Source: Burkholderia sp. S171 (GTDB lineage Bacteria; Pseudomonadota; Gammaproteobacteria; Burkholderiales; Burkholderiaceae). Taken from it: a stretch of DNA of 64,000 bases. The stretch is from positions 55,374 to 119,373 of the forward strand of contig NZ_LMUF01000041.1 in NCBI RefSeq assembly GCF_009766085.1, given 5' to 3'. Positions within the stretch are counted from its first letter, which is position 1, and each line of letters begins with the position of its first letter. A program made the position numbers and the translations under genes. Under the pieces are notes generated by a model that saw only the letters and a list, made by a program, of their open reading frames with translations, ran no database searches and had not been told where the DNA came from. Of this stretch, positions 56,616 to 64,000 are shown piece by piece.

Positions 56616-56940
56616 GCGGTGAATAAATGCGGAGCGCGGCTATTTGCTGGCATGTCCGTCGCGACGCACACGCCAGCGACGCTGTGGGCGCACCTTCATG
56701 TCATTCAAGCGTCGTCTTGCAGGTCCTGGCATCGCCGCCTGTCGGAGCGCCACGTTAAGCGGGTCGCACGCAAAAACGTCCAGCTCATTGCCCCGAAGTT
56801 CGTCATTTTTGACATGTATTGACGATGGTCGTGCTGCGGTTCGGCATCGCGCTCAATTCACACCGCAGCTGCGGCCGCCATCCCCTCTTCTTCGGACGCA
56901 TGATAGACTAAGCCAACCTAGCTAAGCTAATGAGAATGCC
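56616..56940 (+). promoter_or_regulatory. Upstream region of the toxin-antitoxin pair
   Basis: There is no supported gene in these 325 bases. Just before the antitoxin start is an 11-bp odd palindrome TAGCTAAGCTA at 56919-56929, with a related CTAAGC at 56908-56913. Antitoxins of this family usually bind palindromes at their own promoter, so this is an operator candidate. A possible -10 is GATAGACT near 56902. Confidence 0.45.
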
Positions 56941-57198
56941 ATGCCCACCATCACTGTCAACATGCACGAGGCCAAAACGAACCTGTCGCGGCTGGTCGAG
57001 AAAGCGGTGCAGGGCGAATCCGTTGTAATCGCCAAAGCCGGCAAGCCGATGGTGAGGATCGTTGCCATAGACGCTCAGCTTCCGGCCAAGAAGAAGCGGA
57101 TCGGATTCCTCGCAGGTCAGGTCACCGTGCCTGGTGCGCAGGCATTCAACGATCTGGGCCATGACGAAATCGCCGCCATGTTTGGCGGCGACGAATGA
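56941..57198 (+). CDS. Type II antitoxin, Phd/YefM-like
   Basis: The product has 85 residues. The opening ITVNMHEAKTNLSRLVEKAVQGESVVIAKAGKPMVRIV is the Phd/YefM antitoxin domain that binds DNA as a dimer. The C-terminal part (FLAGQVTVPGAQAFNDLGHDEIAAMFGG) is likely the toxin-binding tail. Its stop overlaps the toxin start by 4 bases (ATGA). It should neutralise the PIN toxin and repress its own promoter. A VapB label is common in databases for such pairs. Confidence 0.93.
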   Translation: MPTITVNMHEAKTNLSRLVEKAVQGESVVIAKAGKPMVRIVAIDAQLPAKKKRIGFLAGQVTVPGAQAFNDLGHDEIAAMFGGDE

Positions 57199-57605
57199 AG
57201 CTGTTGCTCGACACGCATTTACTGTTGTGGGCGTCCGTTGCAAGCGCGGACGTTCGCTCGAATGGCTCGTTATCCAACGAAGCGCGCGCGCTAATCGAAG
57301 ATGAGGAAAACGAACTGCTGTTCAGCGCGGCAAGCGTCTGGGAAGTGGCAATCAAGAACGGACTCGGCAGACCCGACTTCAAAGTGGACGCGCACTTGTT
57401 CCGCCGGGCGCTGCTGGACAACGGCTATATCGAGCTGGCCATCAGCAGCGCGCACACTGCTGCCGTCGGCAACCTGCCCGACCATCACAAAGACCCTTTC
57501 GATCGGCTGCTGATCGCGCAAGCGACAGTCGAGGGCATCACCTTGCTGACAAATGACGAAACGGTCGCTGAGTACAAAGCGAGCCCGATTCGCTTGGTGA
57601 AGTAG
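57195..57605 (+). CDS. Type II toxin, PIN-domain ribonuclease (VapC-like)
   Basis: The product has 136 residues. The PIN domain has LLLDTHLLLWA (first Asp), SAASVWEVAIKNGLG (Glu), HHKDPFDRLLIAQA (Asp) and LLTNDETV (Asp), so the catalytic acidic set is complete. PIN toxins cut RNA, often tRNA or rRNA; the target here is unknown. It is the second gene of the pair. A Ser/Pro-rich frame does not continue; the gene ends in LVK and a repeated AGTAGCTTGGTGA follows the stop. Confidence 0.93.
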   Translation: MKLLLDTHLLLWASVASADVRSNGSLSNEARALIEDEENELLFSAASVWEVAIKNGLGRPDFKVDAHLFRRALLDNGYIELAISSAHTAAVGNLPDHHKDPFDRLLIAQATVEGITLLTNDETVAEYKASPIRLVK

Positions 57606-57704
57606 CTTGGTGAAGTAGCGAGCGGGCGCTGCAATCAAAAATCCCGGCCGAAGCCGAGACCACGTTGCAATGTTCAGCCCTGCAAGAGCGGTCAAACAAA
57701 GCCG

Positions 57705-60503
57705 CTATTTCCCAAACACCCGCTTCCACAGCCCCGTTACCGCCTCCCTCTCCGCAACAACAACCTCGGGCTCAACCCGGGCTTTCTCCATCCCGTCGAG
57801 CCTGAGCGTGTGCTGCAATTTCCGATAACGCCGATACGCAGCCGCCACCGTTTCGGCCTCCTCCGCACTCATCAGCCCGAACCCCGCGGCCAGCCGCAGC
57901 AGCGAAATATTGCCCATATTCCGCACAAATTCAGCGTCTTCGCGCGCATGCAGCAGCACGCAATACTGCACGATGAACTCGATATCCACCATCCCGCCGC
58001 GGTCGTGTTTCAGGTCGAATAATTTGCTGCGGTTCGGATGCCCGGCATCGACCCGCTCACGCATGACCACAATCTCCTGCGCCAACGCAACGGCATCTCG
58101 CGGCATCGTGAGAACCTGGGCGCGAATCTCCTCGAAGCGCTCGCCAATCTCGGCATCGCCGGCGCAATAACGCGCCCGCGACAACGCCTGATGCTCCCAG
58201 ACCCACGCTGTATTCGCGGCATCGCCCTCACGAATCTGATAACGCCGGAGCGATTCCAGGCTCGTCACCAGCAAACCCGATTCGCCATTCGGACGCAGCC
58301 GCAAATCGACATCGAATAACGTGCCCGCGCCCGTTGCTGTGGTGAGCCACGTGATCAGCCGGCGTGCGAACGTTGCGTAGATATCGGCAGCAGACTCGTC
58401 GGGGTCGTCGTGCAGGAAGATCAGGTCAAGGTCCGACGCATAGCCCAGCTCCTTCCCGCCCAGCTTCCCATAAGCAATCACGGAAAAGCGCGGCACCTCG
58501 CGGTGACGCTTGGGAAACTGCGACCAGACCGTTTCGATAGTGACATCGAGCACAGCATCAGCCAGCGCCGACAACAGGTCGCTCACATGCTCAACGGTCA
58601 GCTTGCCGGCCAGGTCGATCAGCAAAATGCGAAACACTTCAGCCTGATGGGCGTGCCGCAGCAAGTTCATCTGCTGCTCGGCGCCATCGGCGGCGGCAAT
58701 CTGGGCGCGCAAGGATTCGCGGAATTGCGCCCAGTCGAAGGGGCTCGCGATCACTTCATCGTCGAGCAATTCATCGAGAAGCTGCGGATGGCGGATCAAA
58801 TACCCGGCCGCCCAACGCGACGCGCCGAGTACCGACAACACCCGCTCAAGCGCCGCCGGATATTCGGTGAGCAACGCGAGATAAGCCCCACGCCGGCTGA
58901 CCGCTTCGAGCAGGTCGAACAGCCGGGCAATGGTGTCGCCGCGCCGCTCGGGCGGCTCGACGGCCTTCGCAGCCTCGAGCGCACGTTGCGCGACGATGTC
59001 GAACCGTTCCCGGCTGCGCTCAGGCAACCCTTCGTATCGCGTCGATTTCCACACATTGCGCAGACGCGTGAGCACAGCGGTGGCATCGGTGAAACCGAGT
59101 TCGGTCATGCGCTCGACCAGTTGTTCCTCGGCGCTGTCGTCGGCGAGCGCGCTGCTCCAGACCCAAGACGCCGCCGAATCTTCCGCGACGGCACAGCCTC
59201 CGTCGCCCTTCACTTTATCGGCGAAGATCTGGTCGAACTGATGCTCCACACGTGCCCGATGCGCTTCCAGCGCGTCGGTCAGCGCCGGGTAATCGGCGCA
59301 ACCCATTGCATCGGCGAGCACCGTGCGGTCGTCCGGCGCGACCGGCATGGCGTGCGTCTGCGCATCGTTTCGATACTGCAAGCGGTGCTCAAGCTTGCGC
59401 AGGAACAAGTAAGCCTCAGTGAGTTCGCTACATACAGTCGCCGATATCAACCCGTGCGCCGCCGCGCGATTCAGCACGGACAAAGTCGGACGAATCCGCA
59501 AATCCGCAATCTGCCCACCACGGATCAGTTGAAACACCTGCGCGCTGAACTCGATCTCCCGAATGCCGCCGCGGCCAAGCTTGATGTCGTCAGCTTTGTC
59601 GGGACGCATTGACGCGCGCCGTTGCGCTTCCTGCCTGATCTGCACATGCAGCGCACGAATCGCGCTGATCACGCCGTAGTCGAGATAGCGCCGGTAGATA
59701 AACGGCTTGGCGAGCGCATCGAGCAGCTTGGCCAGCCGTTGCGCCGCTTCGCTCTCACCCTCGGAAACCAGCCGCCCCTTGATCCACGCGTACCGCTCCC
59801 ACTCGCGGCCCTGCACATAGAAATATTCTTCGAGCATGCCGAGCCCGCAAGCGATCGGACCGGCATCGCCATTCGGCCGCAACCGCATGTCGACTCTAAA
59901 GACATAACCGTCTTCCGTCACCTCGGCCAAAGCGCCTATGAGCTTGCGGCCGAGCCGCGTAAAATATTCCTGGGTCGATAACGCCGCGCGTTCGCCGCCT
60001 GCCGTCTCACCGTCTTCTTCATAGACGAAGATCAGATCAATATCCGACGACACGTTCAACTCACGTCCACCGAGCTTCCCCATTCCCACCACACCCAGCG
60101 TCAAGCGCTGTCCGTCAGGCCCGCGTGGCTCGCCGAACGTGACTTCCAGATCCGCCGATAACACGGCGAGCGCGCGCTGGATGGTCAGCTCGGCAAGATC
60201 GGTCATGGCGCCCGTGACTTCGGCAACGTGCGCGAGGCCCGCGAGATCGCGTTCCATCACCGTGCAGAAGACCTCGATGCGCAACCGCCTGAGCGCAGTC
60301 TTGAGCGCGGCTTCATCAAGCCGGCCATGGGTCGAATGCGCTGAACACGCGTCGCACAAGGCGTTCAGCCGCGCTTCTATCCAGGCGCGGCGAATCGGCG
60401 CTTGTGACCATTCGGCCACCAGCGCCGGCAATTCGGGGCGCGCGGCATACACGCGCGCGGCATAGTGGGAAGCGCTGGCACTCAGCAAAACGGCGTCGGT
60501 CAT
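57705..60503 (-). CDS. glnE: Bifunctional glutamine synthetase adenylyltransferase/deadenylyltransferase
   Basis: The product has 932 residues (E. coli 946). It has two nucleotidyltransferase domains, each with the G-x-LGG-x-E-L...SD-x-DLIF motif: VVGMGKLGGRELNVSSDIDLIFVYEEDG (near 138-165) and AYGKLGGKELGYASDLDLIFLHDD (near 690). The C-terminal half carries the adenylylating domain and the N-terminal half the deadenylylating one. It tunes glutamine synthetase by nitrogen supply. It is divergent from the yhdP-type gene. Confidence 0.95.
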   Translation of the reverse strand: MTDAVLLSASASHYAARVYAARPELPALVAEWSQAPIRRAWIEARLNALCDACSAHSTHGRLDEAALKTALRRLRIEVFCTVMERDLAGLAHVAEVTGAMTDLAELTIQRALAVLSADLEVTFGEPRGPDGQRLTLGVVGMGKLGGRELNVSSDIDLIFVYEEDGETAGGERAALSTQEYFTRLGRKLIGALAEVTEDGYVFRVDMRLRPNGDAGPIACGLGMLEEYFYVQGREWERYAWIKGRLVSEGESEAAQRLAKLLDALAKPFIYRRYLDYGVISAIRALHVQIRQEAQRRASMRPDKADDIKLGRGGIREIEFSAQVFQLIRGGQIADLRIRPTLSVLNRAAAHGLISATVCSELTEAYLFLRKLEHRLQYRNDAQTHAMPVAPDDRTVLADAMGCADYPALTDALEAHRARVEHQFDQIFADKVKGDGGCAVAEDSAASWVWSSALADDSAEEQLVERMTELGFTDATAVLTRLRNVWKSTRYEGLPERSRERFDIVAQRALEAAKAVEPPERRGDTIARLFDLLEAVSRRGAYLALLTEYPAALERVLSVLGASRWAAGYLIRHPQLLDELLDDEVIASPFDWAQFRESLRAQIAAADGAEQQMNLLRHAHQAEVFRILLIDLAGKLTVEHVSDLLSALADAVLDVTIETVWSQFPKRHREVPRFSVIAYGKLGGKELGYASDLDLIFLHDDPDESAADIYATFARRLITWLTTATGAGTLFDVDLRLRPNGESGLLVTSLESLRRYQIREGDAANTAWVWEHQALSRARYCAGDAEIGERFEEIRAQVLTMPRDAVALAQEIVVMRERVDAGHPNRSKLFDLKHDRGGMVDIEFIVQYCVLLHAREDAEFVRNMGNISLLRLAAGFGLMSAEEAETVAAAYRRYRKLQHTLRLDGMEKARVEPEVVVAEREAVTGLWKRVFGK

Positions 60504-60709
60504 GAAAGTTCGGGCTCAGTCATTGCTCACAAACAAGTCCGGCAGTGCGCCGGGGCTTTTGCGCAAATTGGCGCGAGGTGTGCAGAACGCCATCCGGCGC
60601 GGCTTAGCGGCCGCATCGTAGCGTGTTCCCGCAGTTTTTTGCACTGCGCGCTGTGTTACATTTCAACGTCAAATCTCGAAAACCTACCATATCGCCGACC
60701 CGCCGCAGC

Positions 60710-63700
60710 ATGTCCGACCGAAAGGAACTCACCGACCCACCTGAAGCTGTACCCGTGAAGCTAGGTGGTCGCGCCGAGCTCGCTTTGTCGCGGGTGCTCA
60801 AAGTCCTTCTGGTGCTGGTCGCCGTGGTCTATTTCGCGGTCGCCGGGATCTATCTCACGCTGCGTTACGCCGTGCTTCCCCAGATCGATGCGTTCAGGCC
60901 GCGCGTTGAGCAAATGGTCTCGTCGAAGATCCATGCGCAGTTACGCATTGGGCGCATCACGGCGAAGTGGTCCGGCTTCGAGCCTTCATTCGATATCGAC
61001 AATCTCCGGATCGAAGCGGCCGACGGCACGCCCGGTCTCGCCGTGCCGCATGCCAGCGCGACAGTCGCGTGGCGCTCACTGATAGGTCCCATTCCGCTGC
61101 TCTCGAATCTCACCGTCGATGGCCCAGACGTAGTGATCTCGCGCGCCGCCGACGGAACCTTCAGCGTGGCCGGCGTGCCGATCCAGGCAAAACACACGGG
61201 CAACGACGCGTTCATGACCTGGCTGTTGAGGCAGCAAGCCATCGTGCTGCGCGACGGCACGCTGCGCTGGCACGATGGCGAGCGCGACGCGCCGGAACTC
61301 GCGCTCAAAAGTATCAAGCTCGCTATTCTCAACGACGGCACGCATCATCGGCTGGCGTTGCAGGCGCCTCCCGACGGCGACCTGCTGCACGGGCCGCTCG
61401 ACTTTCGCGCGGACTTCACGACTCCCCGCTTCAGCGTGCCCGGCCGGCCGGCGAACTGGACGGGTCAGTCGTATCTGTCGACGGGTCCTGTCGATCTGCC
61501 CATGCTCTCGCAATACGTGAAGATGCCGTTCGCCACCTACAGCGGCCGTTTCGACAACCGTATCTGGATCGACTTCGCGAGCGGCAAGCTGCAAACAGCG
61601 GGCGGTGACCTGACCGGTTCGGACATCGCGTTGCGCGTGCGTCCAACGCAACCGCGCCTCGACGTGCCGATCGCGAACTTCCGCTGGGATCTTGCGCAAC
61701 AGGACGACGAATACACGCTGCAGCTCGCGAACCTGCACGCGGAACTCGGCCAGCCGCCGCTCGCCGACGGCACGCCGGTGTCTCGCCTGCTGGCGTTGCA
61801 TACGCTGACCGGCCATTACCGCGCGGCGAGCTTGCAGCGCGGGCAGATGTTCGGCGTATCGGGCGATGTTGTCGATCTCGGCATCCTCGGCGAATTCGCG
61901 CGCGCGCTGCCGTTACCGTCGAAGGCACAAAACGATCTGATCCGCTTTAACCCGCGTGGCCAGATAGCCAATTACACGCTGCAAACCGAGCGGCCCAGAC
62001 CGGCGACCCATGCTCAAATGCTGGCACAACGGCAAACCGGCGCCGAGCCGCCGATGCGCTACACGGTCAAGGGCGACTTGCGCGGCGTAAGCGTGCAGGC
62101 CCAGGAACCGCCGCCGGGACTGACGATCAACAACCACCCGCGGGCCGGGATTCCGGGCGTCGAGAACCTGTGGGGCAGTATTGACGCGGACCAGGATCAC
62201 GGCAGCGTGGTCATCGATACGAAAAATACTGCGATCACGCTGCCCGGCGTCTTCGATAACCCGCGTCTCGTGCTCGATCAGATCGACGGCCACGTGACCT
62301 GGACGCTCACCGATGCGCCCGGCAAGGCGCACAAGGCGATCACCGCGCACGTGGAGTCGCTGCACGTCAAGAACGCCGACGCCGAAGCGAGTGCGACGGC
62401 CGATTACAAGAACGAGGGCGAAGGCCGGGGTTCACTCGATCTCAAGGCAAAGGCCGCACGTCTGGATGTGACGAGCCTCGTGCACTATCTGCCAACCAGC
62501 ATCAGCGAAAAATTGCGTCTGTATCTGGGCCACGCGTTGCAAGCCGGCATCTCGCGCAACGCCACCATCGAGATTCACGGCGACCTGACGAAATTCCCCT
62601 ATTCCCGTTTCCCCGATGCCGGCCAATTCCGCATCGTCGCGCCCTTCTTCGGCGGCAAGTTCGAGCCAACGCCCTATCCGCCCAAGACCATGGCAAACGG
62701 CACGCCGAATGTGTGGCCGGCGTTTGACGGTATCGACGGAACGTTTAATCTCGCCGAAAACAAGCTGGGCTTCGATATTTCGCGCGGCCATTATCTCGGC
62801 GTGAGCGTGGTCAAAACCACGGGACGGATTGAAGACCTGGGCAATCGCGAATCGAAGCTGCTGATCGACGCCGACGCGCACGGCCCGATCACCGACATGC
62901 TGCGTTACGTGGAAGACAGCTCGCTCGGCGCGCTCTCACACCACGTATCGACGAAGATCCATGCAACCGGTAACGCCGCGCTCGCGCTGCAGCTGGAAAT
63001 TCCGCGCGTCGCGCCGCCGCCGGGCGTAAGGCCGCACGTGGGTTACAAAGGCGCGCTCACGTTCAACGGCAACGACCTTGCGTACGGCGCGTTGCCGCCG
63101 CTATCGAATCTCAAGGGGCGGGCGCGGTTCGGTGAAAAGACTGCATCGCTCGATGGCCTGACGGCGAAATTTCTCGGCGGCGATGTACGCGGCACCGGGG
63201 GCGTGAAACCCGACGGCAGCTATGCCTTCGATGTAAGCGGCCGCATAGGTGGCGACGCGGCCCAGAGCCTGAACGCGCACGATCAGGCGCAAGCAGCGCA
63301 GATTCTCAAGCACATCAGCGGCACGGCACCGTACGACCTGCGCGTGCGCGGCGTGAAAAACGCGTTGCCGCAAGTCGAGGCCAACTCCGATTTGACCGGC
63401 CTCGGGCTGGACTTCCCGGCGCCCTTCAACAAGAGCGCGGGCACGGCCATGCCCTTTGCGTTCACGTTCGCGCCGGTTGCGGGATCCGTGCAGGAACACG
63501 ACGCGAAACTCACGCTCGGGCCAGTGAATGCGCATTACTTGCTCAAGCAGACCGGCAAGGAAGCGCCGATCGTGGAACGGGGTGCTATCGGCGTGAACAA
63601 ACCGGCCGATCTGCCGACGGAGGGCGTGACGGCCGCGGTGGATATCGATGAACTCGATGCCGATGCGTGGCGCAAACTGATCACCGAATTGGGCCCCCTG

Positions 63701-64000
63701 CCGCAACCGGATCCGAAGATGCAATCGCAGGTCGCGAAGCAGTTCATCCCCAAGCGCTTCGCACTGCATTTCGCCACGGTGAAACTGCTCAATCGGCGCT
63801 GGGAGGATGTGGCGATCGGCGCAAATCTCGGCGATGACCGCAAGTGGCAGGCGAACATTGCGTCCGATCAGGTCACCGGTAATGCCGAATGGATGCCGGG
63901 TGCGACGAAGGGCAGTCCGGGCGCGTTGCAGGCGCGGTTCACGAAGGTCGTGATTCCGGGCAAACAGGAAACTGACCTGGTCGGACAGATGATCCGCAAA
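60710..64000 (+). CDS. YhdP-type AsmA-like membrane protein, 5' part
   Basis: The frame is open for 1097 codons and runs off the window, so the end is missing. The start MSDRKELTDPPEAV is followed by a membrane helix (VLKVLLVLVAVVYFAVAGIYLTL, about 29-51) and a long periplasmic region with the YhdP/TIGR02099 pattern (LRIGRITAKWSGFEPSFDIDNLRI, GTFNLAENKLGFDISRGHYLGV, FDVSGRIGGDAAQSL). AsmA-like proteins of this type form long hydrophobic grooves that carry phospholipid toward the outer membrane. Full family length is about 1270-1400. It is divergent from glnE. Confidence 0.9.
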   Translation, partial: MSDRKELTDPPEAVPVKLGGRAELALSRVLKVLLVLVAVVYFAVAGIYLTLRYAVLPQIDAFRPRVEQMVSSKIHAQLRIGRITAKWSGFEPSFDIDNLRIEAADGTPGLAVPHASATVAWRSLIGPIPLLSNLTVDGPDVVISRAADGTFSVAGVPIQAKHTGNDAFMTWLLRQQAIVLRDGTLRWHDGERDAPELALKSIKLAILNDGTHHRLALQAPPDGDLLHGPLDFRADFTTPRFSVPGRPANWTGQSYLSTGPVDLPMLSQYVKMPFATYSGRFDNRIWIDFASGKLQTAGGDLTGSDIALRVRPTQPRLDVPIANFRWDLAQQDDEYTLQLANLHAELGQPPLADGTPVSRLLALHTLTGHYRAASLQRGQMFGVSGDVVDLGILGEFARALPLPSKAQNDLIRFNPRGQIANYTLQTERPRPATHAQMLAQRQTGAEPPMRYTVKGDLRGVSVQAQEPPPGLTINNHPRAGIPGVENLWGSIDADQDHGSVVIDTKNTAITLPGVFDNPRLVLDQIDGHVTWTLTDAPGKAHKAITAHVESLHVKNADAEASATADYKNEGEGRGSLDLKAKAARLDVTSLVHYLPTSISEKLRLYLGHALQAGISRNATIEIHGDLTKFPYSRFPDAGQFRIVAPFFGGKFEPTPYPPKTMANGTPNVWPAFDGIDGTFNLAENKLGFDISRGHYLGVSVVKTTGRIEDLGNRESKLLIDADAHGPITDMLRYVEDSSLGALSHHVSTKIHATGNAALALQLEIPRVAPPPGVRPHVGYKGALTFNGNDLAYGALPPLSNLKGRARFGEKTASLDGLTAKFLGGDVRGTGGVKPDGSYAFDVSGRIGGDAAQSLNAHDQAQAAQILKHISGTAPYDLRVRGVKNALPQVEANSDLTGLGLDFPAPFNKSAGTAMPFAFTFAPVAGSVQEHDAKLTLGPVNAHYLLKQTGKEAPIVERGAIGVNKPADLPTEGVTAAVDIDELDADAWRKLITELGPLPQPDPKMQSQVAKQFIPKRFALHFATVKLLNRRWEDVAIGANLGDDRKWQANIASDQVTGNAEWMPGATKGSPGALQARFTKVVIPGKQETDLVGQMIRK

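Overview
The window looks like chromosomal DNA of a Burkholderiaceae bacterium, most likely Paraburkholderia or Caballeronia. The reasons are GC-rich coding sequence with GC-rich third codon positions, the long minus-strand run bamE-dapB-exbB-exbD-leuS-lptE-holA-proA divergent from fur, the stress cluster hrcA-hemH-hslR / grpE-trx-dnaK-dnaJ-pabBC divergent from nadK-recN, and the folK-deoxynucleoside kinase-panB trio. The genus is inferred from gene order and protein likeness, not from a search.

Layout. 1-8407 (minus) is a surface and secretion region. It holds the 5' part of a trimeric autotransporter adhesin that runs off the left edge, then a three-gene type I secretion operon (ABC transporter with a degenerate C39 domain, HlyD-type adaptor, TolC-type protein with a very long low-complexity N-terminus). 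9029-24196 is housekeeping: cutC, hemJ-like, proA, holA, lptE, leuS, exbD, exbB, dapB, bamE, fur, gap, tkt and a VOC protein. 24315-31628 holds rsmE, a barstar/guanyl-RNase pair whose RNase is a predicted lipoprotein, maeB, thiL, pgpA and pncC. 31710-35015 encodes a SWIM-SNF2 helicase-like protein. 35046-37265 is a large inverted-repeat element; one arm is split by a complete IS30-family element with perfect 29-bp ends and a 2-bp target duplication that can be read from the intact arm. 37306-43956 holds purM, hda, a HAD phosphatase, pcnB, folK, a deoxynucleoside kinase and panB. 44092-56615 holds the fused pabBC, dnaJ, dnaK, a thioredoxin-like gene, grpE, a tiny membrane-protein ORF, hslR, hemH, hrcA, nadK and recN. 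56941-64000 holds a Phd/PIN toxin-antitoxin pair, glnE and the 5' part of a yhdP-type gene.

How the parts fit. The chaperone genes dnaK and grpE each have a plausible heat-shock sigma promoter. LptE and BamE both serve outer-membrane assembly, and YhdP-type proteins are linked to lipid traffic to the outer membrane. Fur and ExbB/ExbD suggest iron-linked envelope energisation. The adhesin and the secretion operon share a short sequence motif in their upstream regions, so they may be co-regulated.

I found no complete undescribed system. The least explained signals are the shared motif and structured leader at the adhesin/secretion locus, a candidate small RNA near 26.5 kb, the inverted-repeat element, and strong hairpins or palindromes at pabBC, grpE and the toxin-antitoxin promoter. 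No tRNA, rRNA or CRISPR array was seen.
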